DNA of 64,000 bases, from NCBI RefSeq assembly GCF_003171715.1, contig NZ_QGHL01000008.1, positions 62,001-126,000 of the forward strand, written 5' to 3'. Position 1 is the first letter of the stretch; the number at the start of each line of letters is the position of its first letter. Source of the stretch: Novosphingobium meiothermophilum (GTDB lineage Bacteria; Pseudomonadota; Alphaproteobacteria; Sphingomonadales; Sphingomonadaceae). Under the pieces are notes generated by a model. It was not told the origin of the DNA and did no database searches. It saw only the letters and a program-made list of their open reading frames with translations. The translations under genes were made by a program, and so were the position numbers. Positions 54,004 through 62,725 of the stretch are shown piece by piece.

Positions 54004-56364
54004 TTATTCGGTTTCGTCGGCGCTTGGCTCTTCGGTTGCCGCAGAACCGGCCTTGCCCTTCTTCGCCTTCTTCTTGACCAGCTTCGGCGCGGCCGGGGTC
54101 AGTTCGAAGGACAGCGCATCGTCCTTGAGGCTGACGTGGACCTCGCCGCCATTGGCCAGCTTGCCGAACAGCAGTTCTTCGGCCAGCGGCTTCTTGACCT
54201 TTTCCTGAATCAGGCGGGCCATCGGGCGGGCGCCGTAGAGTTTGTCATAGCCCTTTCTGGCCAGCCAGCCGCGCGCATCCGAATCGAACTGGATGTGCAC
54301 GTTCTGCTCGGCCAGTTGCAGTTCGAGCTGGAGCACGAACTTGTCGACCACGCGGCTGACCACTTCAGGCGGCAGGTAGCCGAAGGGCACGATGGCATCG
54401 AGCCGGTTGCGGAACTCCGGGGTGAACATCTTCTTCACCGCCTCGTCGCCCGCATCGGCCTTGGACACGTCGCCGAAGCCGATGCCCTGACGCGCCATGT
54501 CCGAAGCGCCCGCATTGGTGGTCATGATGAGCACGACATTGCGGAAATCCACGGTCTTGCCGTGGTGATCGGTCAGCCGCCCGTTGTCCATCACCTGAAG
54601 CAGGATGTTGAACAGATCGGGGTGCGCCTTCTCGATCTCGTCGAGCAGCAGGACGCAGTGCGGCTGCTGGTCGATCGCATCGGTAAGCAGGCCGCCCTGA
54701 TCGAAGCCGACATAGCCCGGCGGCGCGCCGATCAGGCGCGAGACCGAGTGGCGCTCCATGTATTCCGACATGTCGAAGCGTTGCAGCGGAATGCCCATGA
54801 TCTGGGCAAGGCTGCGGGCGACCTCGGTCTTGCCGACGCCGGTGGGGCCGGAGAACAGGAACGAACCGATCGGCTTGTCGGGATCGCGCAGGCCCGCGCG
54901 GCTCAGCTTCATCGCGCTGGATAGCACCTCGATGGCCTTGTCCTGCCCGAAGACGAGCCGCTTGAGATCGCGCTCCAGATGTTCGAGCACCTTCTTGTCG
55001 TCGCTCGACACCGACTTGGGCGGGATGCGCGCCATCGTGGCGATGACCTGTTCGATCTCGCGCGCGGTGATGGTCTTCTTGCGCTTTGAAGGCGGCACCA
55101 GCATCTGCATGGCGCCCACTTCGTCGATCACGTCGATGGCCTTGTCGGGCAGCTTGCGGTCGTTGATGTAGCGCGCCGAAAGCTCGACCGCGGTCTTGAT
55201 CGCATCGGGCGTGTATTTCACCTTGTGGTGTTCCTCGAACGCGGTGCGCAGACCTTTGAGGATCTTGATCGTGTCCTCGATCGTCGGCTCGTTCACGTCG
55301 ATCTTCTGGAACCGGCGCAGCAGGGCGCGGTCCTTCTCGAAGTGGTTGCGGAACTCCTTGTAGGTGGTCGAGCCGATGCAGCGGATCGTCCCGCCCGAAA
55401 GCGCGGGCTTGAGCAGGTTGGAAGCGTCCATGGCGCCGCCGCTGGTCGCGCCTGCACCGATCACGGTGTGGATTTCGTCGATGAACAGAACGGCGTGCGG
55501 CATCTTTTCCAGTTCGGCCACCACCTGCTTCAGACGTTCCTCGAAATCGCCGCGATAGCGCGTTCCAGCCAGCAGGCTGCCCATGTCGAGCGAATAGATC
55601 ACCGCATCGGCCAGCACTTCGGGAACGTCGCCTTCCACGATCTTGCGGGCAAGGCCCTCGGCAATCGCGGTCTTGCCCACGCCCGGATCGCCCACATAGA
55701 GCGGGTTGTTCTTCGACCGGCGGCACAGGATCTGGATCGTGCGGTCCACTTCCGGCCCGCGCCCGATCAGCGGATCGACCTTGCCGGCAAGCGCCTTTTC
55801 GTTGAGGTTGACGCAGAACTGGTCGAGCGCGGTTTCCTTCTTCTGGCCCTTGGCGTCGGCCTTGTCTTCCTGCTTGGGTGCTTCTTCCTCGGCGCCCTTG
55901 GGCGTGCGGCCTTCGACCTGTCGGCCACCCTTGCCGATGCCGTGGCTGATGAAGCTGACGGCATCGAGGCGGCTCATGTCCTGCTGCTGGAGGAAATAGA
56001 CGGCATAGCTGTCCCGCTCGGAGAACAGCGCGACCAGCACGTTGGCGCCGGTGACGGTGTCCTTGCCCGAAGACTGGACATGCAGGATGGCGCGCTGGAT
56101 CACGCGCTGGAACCCGGCGGTCGGCTGGGGATCGGCCTTTTCCTGCGTCTTGAGCGACTGGTATTCCTGATCGAGATACTGTCGCACGACATCGCCCAGA
56201 TCGCCAAGGTCCACCCCGCAGGCCTGCATGACCTGCGCGGCATCGGGATCGTCGATCAGGGCGAGCAGCAGATGCTCCAGCGTCGCATACTCGTGGCTGC
56301 GCTCGGACGCGTTGGCGAGCGCGGTGTGCAGCGTTTTTTCGAGGCTCTGGGCGAAACTGGGCAT
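54004..56364 (-). CDS. clpA: ATP-dependent Clp protease ATP-binding subunit ClpA
   Basis: 786 residues. The N-terminal Clp_N repeats (1 to about 145) bind ClpS, with LEHLLLALIDDPDA and VLVALFSERDS. The first AAA domain has Walker A GDPGVGKT (225-232) and a sensor region; the second has GPTGVGKT and LLDEIEKAH. An acidic, Lys-rich linker (about 150-178) joins N-domain and AAA1. It unfolds substrates for ClpP, including N-end-rule proteins. The C-terminal tail is Lys/Glu-rich. No clpS is adjacent. The start at 56364 (MPSFAQSLEKTLHTAL) is chosen; 56418 would add 18 unconserved residues. Confidence 0.96.
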   Translation of the reverse strand: MPSFAQSLEKTLHTALANASERSHEYATLEHLLLALIDDPDAAQVMQACGVDLGDLGDVVRQYLDQEYQSLKTQEKADPQPTAGFQRVIQRAILHVQSSGKDTVTGANVLVALFSERDSYAVYFLQQQDMSRLDAVSFISHGIGKGGRQVEGRTPKGAEEEAPKQEDKADAKGQKKETALDQFCVNLNEKALAGKVDPLIGRGPEVDRTIQILCRRSKNNPLYVGDPGVGKTAIAEGLARKIVEGDVPEVLADAVIYSLDMGSLLAGTRYRGDFEERLKQVVAELEKMPHAVLFIDEIHTVIGAGATSGGAMDASNLLKPALSGGTIRCIGSTTYKEFRNHFEKDRALLRRFQKIDVNEPTIEDTIKILKGLRTAFEEHHKVKYTPDAIKTAVELSARYINDRKLPDKAIDVIDEVGAMQMLVPPSKRKKTITAREIEQVIATMARIPPKSVSSDDKKVLEHLERDLKRLVFGQDKAIEVLSSAMKLSRAGLRDPDKPIGSFLFSGPTGVGKTEVARSLAQIMGIPLQRFDMSEYMERHSVSRLIGAPPGYVGFDQGGLLTDAIDQQPHCVLLLDEIEKAHPDLFNILLQVMDNGRLTDHHGKTVDFRNVVLIMTTNAGASDMARQGIGFGDVSKADAGDEAVKKMFTPEFRNRLDAIVPFGYLPPEVVSRVVDKFVLQLELQLAEQNVHIQFDSDARGWLARKGYDKLYGARPMARLIQEKVKKPLAEELLFGKLANGGEVHVSLKDDALSFELTPAAPKLVKKKAKKGKAGSAATEEPSADETE

Positions 56365-56532
56365 GTTGCGGCTACTTTCTGGCTTGCGCCGGTGGGTTCC
56401 CGGAGAGGGAGAGTGCACACGCGGTATTAACCCTGGCTAAACCACGAGTGCGTGTGAAGACAGATGCCCGAAAGGCATCCGCACCCGCTGCGATATGGTG
56501 ACGCCCTTCGGCAAAGGGAAGGGCGCGCGCGT

Positions 56533-56751
56533 TCATCCGGCGGAGCCTGATGGTGGCGGCGTGCGGAACAGCGCCTCTGCCGCAAGGCGATGCGCGCTGG
56601 CCCTGTCGCGGTGCGCGGCGGTGCGCGCGATCTCGGCTTCCAGCAGAAGGATGCGCGCGTTCAGTTCGTCGTGCGAGAGCGAATCGAGCGGCTCTGCCGC
56701 CAGCCTGCTGGCCAGATCCCCTTGTGGGCGAGGGCGATCATCTAGGTCCAT
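56533..56751 (-). CDS. DUF1192 family small protein
   Basis: A 72-residue protein: LDSLSHDELNARILLLEAEIART, then a coiled-coil tail (AHRDRASAHRLAAEALF), the alphaproteobacterial DUF1192 pattern. The ATG at 56751 is preferred to a GTG at 56760. Function unknown. Divergent from the quinone oxidoreductase gene, with 106 bp between the starts. Confidence 0.8.
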   Translation of the reverse strand: MDLDDRPRPQGDLASRLAAEPLDSLSHDELNARILLLEAEIARTAAHRDRASAHRLAAEALFRTPPPSGSAG

Positions 56752-56857
56752 AGCGGGCACAATGGGCGCCGCATTGCCTTGCTGTCAACGCCCAGTGTCG
56801 GCTACCGGAAGACAAATTGGTATTCGCCATTTTCCACGAAGGGGTAGCAGGGGCAAG

Positions 56858-57862
56858 ATGACGAGAGCCATTCCGGCAACGATGACCGCGATCGGCTGGG
56901 ATGGGCCCGGCGGTCCCGAAGTGCTGCGCCCGGAAACCGTCCCCGTGCCGCAACCGGGGCCGGGGCAGGTTCTGCTGAAGGTGGCCTTTGCCGGCGTCAA
57001 CCGGCCCGACGTGGTCCAGCGGCAGGGGTTCTATCCTGCGCCGCCCGATGCCTCGCCGCTGCCGGGGCTGGAAGTTGCCGGACAGGTCGTGGCGATGGGC
57101 GAAGGCGTGACCTGGCCCTTCATCGGAACGCCGGTCTGCGCGCTGGTGGCGGGTGGCGGCTATGCCGAATACTGCATTGCCGAAGCGGCGCAGTGCCTGC
57201 AGGTTCCCACCGGACTTTCGCTGGCCGAGGCTGCCGCCATGCCCGAAACCCTGTTCACCGTGTGGCACAATGTGTTTGAACGCGGCATGGTCGCCCCCGG
57301 CGAGACGATCCTTGTCCATGGCGGCACCAGCGGCATCGGTTCCATGACGATCCTGCTGGGCAAGCTGTTCGGCGTGAACGTGATCGCAACCTGCGGCGGC
57401 GCGGAAAAGTGCGCGCAGGCGCTTGCCATCGGCGCAGCCCATGCGATCGACTACAAGGCCGCCGATTTCGTGGCCGAAGTCGAGCGCCTGACCGAAGGGC
57501 GCGGGGTGGACATGGTGCTCGACATGGTTGCGGGCGATTATGTGGCGCGCAACATCAAGTGCCTTGCCGACGATGGGCGGCATGTGACCATTGCCGTGCA
57601 GGGCGGGGTTCGCGCCGAAATCAACATGGCCGAGGTCATGCGCCGCCGGATCACGCTGACCGGATCGACCCTGCGACCGCGGTCGAAGGCGTTCAAGGCC
57701 GCACTGGCAGCCGAAATCCGCGATACGGTCTGGCCGATGGTGGCAACGGGCGAACTGCGCCCGGTCATGGACCAGACCTTCCCGCTGGATCAGGCATCTG
57801 CCGCCCATGCGCGGATGGAACAGGGTGCGCATATCGGCAAGATCGTGCTTCACGTGAGCTGA
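56858..57862 (+). CDS. NAD(P)H:quinone oxidoreductase (zinc-independent MDR)
   Basis: A 334-residue QOR/PIG3-like member of the medium-chain dehydrogenase family. It begins MTAIGWDGPGGPEVLRPETVPVPQPGPGQVLLKV, and VNRPDVVQRQGFYPAPP is the substrate region; the Rossmann motif is HGGTSGIGSMTILLGKLFG. No structural zinc cysteines, as expected for QOR. It reduces quinones or enones with NADPH. The ATG at 56858 begins the homology. A bidirectional terminator follows. Confidence 0.87.
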   Translation: MTRAIPATMTAIGWDGPGGPEVLRPETVPVPQPGPGQVLLKVAFAGVNRPDVVQRQGFYPAPPDASPLPGLEVAGQVVAMGEGVTWPFIGTPVCALVAGGGYAEYCIAEAAQCLQVPTGLSLAEAAAMPETLFTVWHNVFERGMVAPGETILVHGGTSGIGSMTILLGKLFGVNVIATCGGAEKCAQALAIGAAHAIDYKAADFVAEVERLTEGRGVDMVLDMVAGDYVARNIKCLADDGRHVTIAVQGGVRAEINMAEVMRRRITLTGSTLRPRSKAFKAALAAEIRDTVWPMVATGELRPVMDQTFPLDQASAAHARMEQGAHIGKIVLHVS

Positions 57863-57885
57863 AGCCGAAGCGCTTGCCACAAAGC

Positions 57886-57920
57886 AAAAGGGCCGCCCCA
57901 TAACGGGAGCGGCCCTTTTT
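57886..57920. terminator. Bidirectional terminator between the quinone oxidoreductase and trcR
   Basis: AAAAGGGCCGC pairs with GCGGCCCTTTTTT across the loop CCCATAACGGGA, which itself has a CCC/GGG pair. The long T-run lies on the plus strand and an A-rich end serves the minus-strand gene. Confidence 0.8.
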
Positions 57921-57943
57921 TCGTGGCTGAGCCTTCGGGAGGC

Positions 57944-58648
57944 TCAGCTGTCGGAAATCCCTTCGGCGCGGCGCGCGGCAAGCCATGCGGCGGCTTCGGC
58001 TTCCTGTGCGGCTTCCGATGCAGCCTTGGCAGAGGCCTCGCGTTCGGCACGCAGTTCCTCGATCAGGGCATCACGATCGGATCCAAGGCGCTGGTCGGCA
58101 GCGCCGTCGTCCTCGATCCCGGCCTTCTTGGCGGCCTTGGACACCAGCGCATCAAGTTCGCGCTGCGAGCACAGCCCCAGCGTGACCGGATCCTTCGGAT
58201 TGATGTTGGCGATGTTCCAGTGGCTGCGGTCGCGGATCGCGGCAATGGTGGTGCGGGTGGTGCCGATGAGCTTGCCGATCTGCGCATCCGAAACTTCGGG
58301 GTGATGGCGCAGGATCCACGCAATGCCATCGGGCTTGTCCTGACGCTTGGATACCGGCGTGTAGCGCGGCCCCTTGGTGCGGCTGACCGAGATCGGCGCA
58401 CGCTGCATCTTGAGCCGGTAATCGGGATTGGCCTGCCCGCGGTCGATTTCGGCCTGGGTCAGTTCGCCCGAATGGATCGGATCGCGCCCGGTGTATTTCT
58501 GGCCGGCAAGGTCATCGGCCATCGCCTGCACCTCAAGGATGTGCAGGCCGCAGAACTCGGCAATCTGTTCGAACGTCAGCGCGGTATTGTCGACGAGCCA
58601 CGAAGCTGTCGCATGGGGCATCAGCGGATAGGCGGGCTGGTTGCTCAC
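57944..58648 (-). CDS. trcR: DUF1013 family protein TrcR (cell-cycle transcriptional regulator)
   Basis: A 234-residue alphaproteobacterial protein: LMPHATASWLVDNTALTFEQIAEFCGLHILEVQAMADD, then TPVSKRQDKPDGIAWILRHHPEVSDAQIGKLIGTTRTTI (helix-turn-helix) and HWNIANINPKDPVTLGLCSQRELD. TrcR is a conserved, RNA-polymerase-associated regulator in alphaproteobacteria (established for rhizobia and Caulobacter). The GTG at 58648 behind GGGAG gives VSNQPAYPLMPHAT, matching the usual MSNxPAxPLMP start. The C-terminal tail is Ala/Glu-rich. Confidence 0.85.
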   Translation of the reverse strand: MSNQPAYPLMPHATASWLVDNTALTFEQIAEFCGLHILEVQAMADDLAGQKYTGRDPIHSGELTQAEIDRGQANPDYRLKMQRAPISVSRTKGPRYTPVSKRQDKPDGIAWILRHHPEVSDAQIGKLIGTTRTTIAAIRDRSHWNIANINPKDPVTLGLCSQRELDALVSKAAKKAGIEDDGAADQRLGSDRDALIEELRAEREASAKAASEAAQEAEAAAWLAARRAEGISDS

Positions 58649-58792
58649 GGACGGTCTCCCGATAAGTCGGCCCTGCCGGAGCGGACACGACCTGAAAAGC
58701 GGATACAATAAGGGCCGCCCCTCGCGGAGCGGCCTTGAACGGAGCCGATGTAAGCCGGGAATGGCGAATCGGCAAGGTTTTGTTTGAAAGGC

Positions 58793-59170
58793 TCAGCTTA
58801 CCAGCGTGAGGGCCGGTTCCTCGCCCGTATGGACGCGGTGCGCGAATCTGCCATCCACCTGCGCGCCCTGTTCGATCGTCAGCGCGTCATAGGTCACGTC
58901 TCCGTGGATGCGCGCGGTCTTGAGGATGACGAGTTCGCCCGCCTCGATCGATCCGTGAACCGTGCCCGAAAGACGCGCGCTCTGCGCCCGGATCGCGCCG
59001 GTGACGACGCTTTTTTCGCCCTGAACGAGCGCGGCGCAGGTGATGTCGCCTTCCACGCTGCCGTCGATGTGCAGATCGGCACTGGCCGAAAGATCGCCCT
59101 TCACGGCCACGTCCGCACCCAGCACCGAGAAACTTGCCGCCATGCCCGGATTACTCCCCGTGCTTTTCAT
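58793..59170 (-). CDS. Bactofilin
   Basis: A 125-residue polymer-forming cytoskeletal protein. FSVLGADVAVKGDLSASADLHIDGSVEGDITC, followed by VTGAIRAQSARLSGTVHGSIEAGELVILKTARIHGDVTYDALTIEQGA, is the right-handed beta-helix of DUF583. It self-assembles at the inner membrane and scaffolds wall enzymes. It overlaps the 3' end of the M23 peptidase by 20 bp if started at 59170 (MKSTGSNPG); ATG at 59143 (MAASFSVLG) is an alternative with GGGGAG 10 bp upstream. Confidence 0.9.
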   Translation of the reverse strand: MKSTGSNPGMAASFSVLGADVAVKGDLSASADLHIDGSVEGDITCAALVQGEKSVVTGAIRAQSARLSGTVHGSIEAGELVILKTARIHGDVTYDALTIEQGAQVDGRFAHRVHTGEEPALTLVS

Positions 59171-60347
59171 CGTGCGCGCCGGTTCCGGCGCGGATTTCCT
59201 GAACATGCCTGTTTGCCTCAAGAAACGGGCGCGGATTGACCGGGCGGTCATTGATCCGCACTTCGAAATGGAGATGGGGGCCGGTTGACCGGCCGGTATT
59301 GCCGATCTGGCCGATGGCGGTTCCGGCTTCGACCTTCTGTCCTTCCTTTGCATCGGTGCGCGACATGTGCGCATAGCGCGTGAGCAGGCCGTTGCCATGG
59401 CTGATTTCGACGACGCGGCCATAGCCCTGCTTGACGCCCACGAAGCTGACCGTGCCTGCCGCCGCCGCATAGATCGGGGCGCCCACCGGCCCGCGGAAAT
59501 CAAGCCCGGCGTGAAACGCGGGGCCGCCCGTGAACGGATCGGATCGATAGCCGAAGCCGCTGGAGATATATTCGAGGCGCGCGGGCAGCGTATTGGGTAT
59601 GCGGGCCAGGCCCCGCTCAAGCGCGGCCATGCGTTCAAGGCTCGCGCCGAAGCGGGCAAAGCGGGGGTCCACGCTCTCGTCCCGATCGGTGAAGAGCCGG
59701 ATCAGCGGGCCACCCTGCCCCTCGCGCGAGGCGCCGCGCAGCATGGCCGGGTTCAGCCCGACACGGCGGATGGCCGTTTCATAGCGGGCGGCGCGGGCGT
59801 CGGCGTAACGGGTCAGGCGTTCGATGAAGGCAAGCTGCCGGGCTTCCACTTCGGCAAGGCGCCTTCCTTCGGGAAGTTCGAGCGAGATCTTGCGAACGGT
59901 CTTCTGCGCCTCGGCTGTGCTGTCGGATACGGTGCCCTGCGGCAGGTCGTTCGGCAGTTCGCCGATCGTGCCCTGAATTGCCTTTTCGATGAAATCCTGT
60001 CGGCGTTCCAGTTCGTCGGCCACGCCCTCGATGCCGCCGCGATACTTTGCCACGCGGCTTTCAGCCGATGCCACGGCTGCTTCGCGTTCGAGCAGGGCGG
60101 CATGGTCGCGCGCGGCGGTGAACTGGGAGACGAGCGCTGCGCCCATTGCGCCCAGCCACAGCAGCATGGCGCCGGCCACTCCGCCAGCGACACCCATCTG
60201 CACCCGCGAGGACAGGCGGATGAACCGCACCTCGCCCTGCACGCGCATGAAGAACTCGCGTTCGGGGAACCACTGCCTGACGCGGGTCATGCCCGCGCCC
60301 AGCCTCTGGCGGGCCGCGGCGCTACCGGCCCGCAAGCGGTCAGTCAT
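59151..60347 (-). CDS. M23 family peptidase paired with bactofilin
   Basis: A 398-residue membrane-anchored LytM protein. A cytoplasmic Arg-rich N-terminus, one helix (about 55-80, MGVAGGVAGAMLLWLGAMGAALV), then a coiled-coil periplasmic segment (HAALLEREAAVASAESRVAKY), then the M23 domain with FHAGLDFRGPVGAP and STGPHLHFEVR zinc ligands. It hydrolyses peptidoglycan bridges. Bactofilins elsewhere recruit such M23 peptidases; the genes overlap by 20 bp, so a physical partnership is likely (inference). The start at 60347 (MTDRLRAGSAAAR) is preferred; a longer frame reaches 60770. Confidence 0.88.
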   Translation of the reverse strand: MTDRLRAGSAAARQRLGAGMTRVRQWFPEREFFMRVQGEVRFIRLSSRVQMGVAGGVAGAMLLWLGAMGAALVSQFTAARDHAALLEREAAVASAESRVAKYRGGIEGVADELERRQDFIEKAIQGTIGELPNDLPQGTVSDSTAEAQKTVRKISLELPEGRRLAEVEARQLAFIERLTRYADARAARYETAIRRVGLNPAMLRGASREGQGGPLIRLFTDRDESVDPRFARFGASLERMAALERGLARIPNTLPARLEYISSGFGYRSDPFTGGPAFHAGLDFRGPVGAPIYAAAAGTVSFVGVKQGYGRVVEISHGNGLLTRYAHMSRTDAKEGQKVEAGTAIGQIGNTGRSTGPHLHFEVRINDRPVNPRPFLEANRHVQEIRAGTGAHDEKHGE

Positions 60348-60664
60348 CTTGGCTGGCACGAACCTGGCGACCCCCGGATCAATCCTGTCCCGGCCCTGAC
60401 AGCCGGTCGGTTGGTTAACATGTGTTTCCCGTCGGGGGTGCGGCCTAGCGGGGCCATGGGGCGCTGGCGAATCGAAACCGCTCCACCCGCGCCGGAGCGT
60501 GTGACTCCCCCGATGAATCGTTTGCAGCAGGTGATCGCCAGCATACCGTTGCCGGCATCGGGCGGGGCAGGCCGTGCAGATCATGCAGATCTGCACTCGG
60601 CCGATTCGCGCGTTCGCCCGCGCGGGTGGATGACATCGCGCTGCCTCGATGGTAGGGGCAGGCC
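60348..60664. other. M23/proA divergent gap with palindromic element
   Basis: This 317-bp gap has no convincing gene. The dyad GTGCAGA (60574-60580) with TCTGCAC (60590-60596) encloses the perfect palindrome GCAGATCTGC (60585-60594) and a direct repeat of GCAGATC. It lies 69-91 bp upstream of proA and is a candidate operator. A longer in-frame extension of the M23 gene runs through this gap but looks unconserved. Confidence 0.5.
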
Positions 60665-61942
60665 ATGTCCAGCCAGCCCCATGCCTCCGCCGAAACCGTG
60701 ACCGCCATGGTCGAAGGTCTCGCCCGTGCCGCCCGGTCCGCCCAAGCGCTTCTGGCGCGCATGGATGCACCGGCCAAGGAGCGCGCTCTCAAGTGCGCTG
60801 CCGCCGCCCTGCGTGCCTCCGAAGCCGAGATTCTTGCCGCGAACGCGCAGGACATGGCCAACGGTGAGGCCAATGGCCTTACAAGCGCCATGCTCGACCG
60901 GCTCCGCCTGACGCCTGAGCGCCTTGCCGGGGTTGCCGATGCGGTCGAGCAGGTCGCATCGCTTGCCGATCCGGTGGGCGAGGTAATTTCCGAAACGGCG
61001 CGGCCCAACGGCATGGTCTTGCAGCGGGTGCGCATTCCGGTGGGGATCATCGGCATCATCTATGAAAGCCGCCCCAACGTGACGGCGGATGCCGCCGCAC
61101 TGTGCGTGCGATCGGGCAATGCCGCGATCCTGCGCGGCGGGTCCGAGGCGGTCCATTCCAACCGCGCCATCCACCGCGCGCTGGTGGCGGGGCTGGTCGA
61201 GGGCGGCGTTCCTGCCGAGGCGGTCCAGCTTGTCCCCACGCAGGACCGCGCGGCGGTGGGCGCGATGCTGGCGGCGGCCGGGCTGATCGACATGATCGTG
61301 CCGCGCGGCGGCAAGAGCCTCGTGGCGCGCGTGCAGGCCGATGCCCGCGTGCCGGTGCTGGCGCACCTCGACGGGATCAATCACACGTTTGTCCATGCCG
61401 CGGCCGATCCGGACATGGCCCGCAGGATCGTGTTCAACGCCAAGATGCGCCGCACCGGGATCTGCGGCGCGATGGAAACGCTGCTGATCGACGCTACCTA
61501 TCCCGATCCGCACGGACTGCTGGAGCCGCTGCTGGATGCGGGGTGCGAACTGCGTGGCGATGCCCGCGCCCGCGCCATCGATCCCCGGATCGTGCCCGTT
61601 GCCGCCAATGACTGGGACACCGAATATCTCGAAGCCATCCTGTCGGTAGCGGTTGTCGATGGTCTGGACGAAGCGCTGGCGCATATCGCGCGCCATGCAT
61701 CGGGCCATACCGACGCCATCGTGACCGACGATCAGGCAGCCGCTGACCGCTTCCTTGCCGAAGTGGACAGCGCCATCGTCATGCACAACGCATCCAGCCA
61801 GTTTGCCGATGGCGGCGAGTTTGGCCTTGGTGCGGAGATCGGCATTGCCACGGGGCGGCTCCACGCGCGCGGGCCTGTCGCGCTGGAAGGGCTGACGACC
61901 TACAAGTGGCTGGTGCGCGGTTCCGGGCAGGTCCGGCCCTGA
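60665..61942 (+). CDS. proA: Glutamate-5-semialdehyde dehydrogenase (gamma-glutamyl phosphate reductase)
   Basis: 425 residues. It reduces gamma-glutamyl phosphate to the semialdehyde in proline synthesis. GIIYESRPNVTADAAALCVRSGNAAILRGGSE is the family signature; catalytic Cys267 lies in TGICGAMETLL. HNASSQFADGGEFGLGAEIGIATGRLHARGPVALEGLTTYKW is the typical C-terminus. The ATG at 60665 follows GGCAGGCC. First gene of proA-nadD-rsfS-rlmH. Confidence 0.96.
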   Translation: MSSQPHASAETVTAMVEGLARAARSAQALLARMDAPAKERALKCAAAALRASEAEILAANAQDMANGEANGLTSAMLDRLRLTPERLAGVADAVEQVASLADPVGEVISETARPNGMVLQRVRIPVGIIGIIYESRPNVTADAAALCVRSGNAAILRGGSEAVHSNRAIHRALVAGLVEGGVPAEAVQLVPTQDRAAVGAMLAAAGLIDMIVPRGGKSLVARVQADARVPVLAHLDGINHTFVHAAADPDMARRIVFNAKMRRTGICGAMETLLIDATYPDPHGLLEPLLDAGCELRGDARARAIDPRIVPVAANDWDTEYLEAILSVAVVDGLDEALAHIARHASGHTDAIVTDDQAAADRFLAEVDSAIVMHNASSQFADGGEFGLGAEIGIATGRLHARGPVALEGLTTYKWLVRGSGQVRP

Positions 61943-61953
61943 CGGCCCTGACA

Positions 61954-62616
61954 TTGCCCGCAGGCCCGCTGACCGGCCCGCTGACCGGATTGCTGGGCGG
62001 CAGTTTCAATCCGGCGCATGGCGGGCATCGCCGGATCAGCCTGTTTGCGCGCGCGGCGCTGGGGCTGGACGAGGTATGGTGGCTGGTTTCGCCCGGCAAT
62101 GTGCTCAAGCCAGCGGCAGGCATGGCCCCGCTTGCCGCGCGGCTGGCCTCGGCGCAGGCGATGAGCCGCAATGCGCCGATCCGCGCCACCGCGATCGAGC
62201 AGGAACTGGGCACGCGCTTTACCGTGGATACGCTGCGCGCGATCCGGCGCCGCTTCCCGCGCAGGCGCTTCGTGTGGATCATGGGGGCTGATAATCTGGC
62301 CCAGTTCCAACGCTGGAAGGACTGGCGCGGCATTGCCCGCGAGATGCCGATTGCGGTGATTGCCCGACCGGGATATGATGCAGCGGCCTTGGCAAGTCCC
62401 GCCATGGCATGGCTGCGCCGCTGGCGCCAGCGGCCCGGTCAGTTCGTTTCCGGCGCAAGGCGGAGCGCTCCGGCGCTGACTATTCTTCGCTTCGATCCTG
62501 ACGACCGGTCGGCCAGCGCGATTCGCGCCGCCGATCCGGAATGGGCAAGCCGCATCCCTGTGGCAAGACTGCGCGATGCCGTGACGCATCGCCCAATCGG
62601 GCGAGGAAAATCCTGA
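61954..62616 (+). CDS. nadD: Nicotinate-nucleotide adenylyltransferase
   Basis: A 220-residue enzyme converting nicotinate mononucleotide and ATP to deamido-NAD. The GGSFNPAHGGHRRIS nucleotide-binding motif (GxFDPxHxGH type) is followed by LVSPGNVLKP and IMGADNLAQFQRWKDW. The start is uncertain: TTG at 61954, 11 bp after proA, is used; a GTG at 61906 would overlap proA by 37 bp. The N-terminus contains a tandem 12-bp duplication (61963-61986, PLTGPLTG). Confidence 0.9.
   Translation: MPAGPLTGPLTGLLGGSFNPAHGGHRRISLFARAALGLDEVWWLVSPGNVLKPAAGMAPLAARLASAQAMSRNAPIRATAIEQELGTRFTVDTLRAIRRRFPRRRFVWIMGADNLAQFQRWKDWRGIAREMPIAVIARPGYDAAALASPAMAWLRRWRQRPGQFVSGARRSAPALTILRFDPDDRSASAIRAADPEWASRIPVARLRDAVTHRPIGRGKS
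61963..61986. repeat. Tandem 12-bp duplication at the start of nadD
   Basis: GGCCCGCTGACC occurs twice in direct contact (61963-61974, 61975-61986), encoding repeated Gly-Pro-Leu-Thr just before the nucleotide-binding motif. In frame, so it lengthens rather than breaks the protein. Confidence 0.85.
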
Positions 62617-62725
62617 CCGCGCAATATCTTGGCCGCACCTGCGCCGTAAGGCGCGCGGGTGCGGGCGGTCAGCTCCGACAGCCTTATCCCTTGACTCTTG
62701 AGCCACGGAGGCCATTTCGCGCGAC

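Noticed and set aside
60348..60770. N-terminal extension of the M23 peptidase to 60770
   Set aside because: The extended residues look unconserved, overlap the proA start and would bury the Arg-rich N-terminus before the membrane helix; 60347 is preferred.
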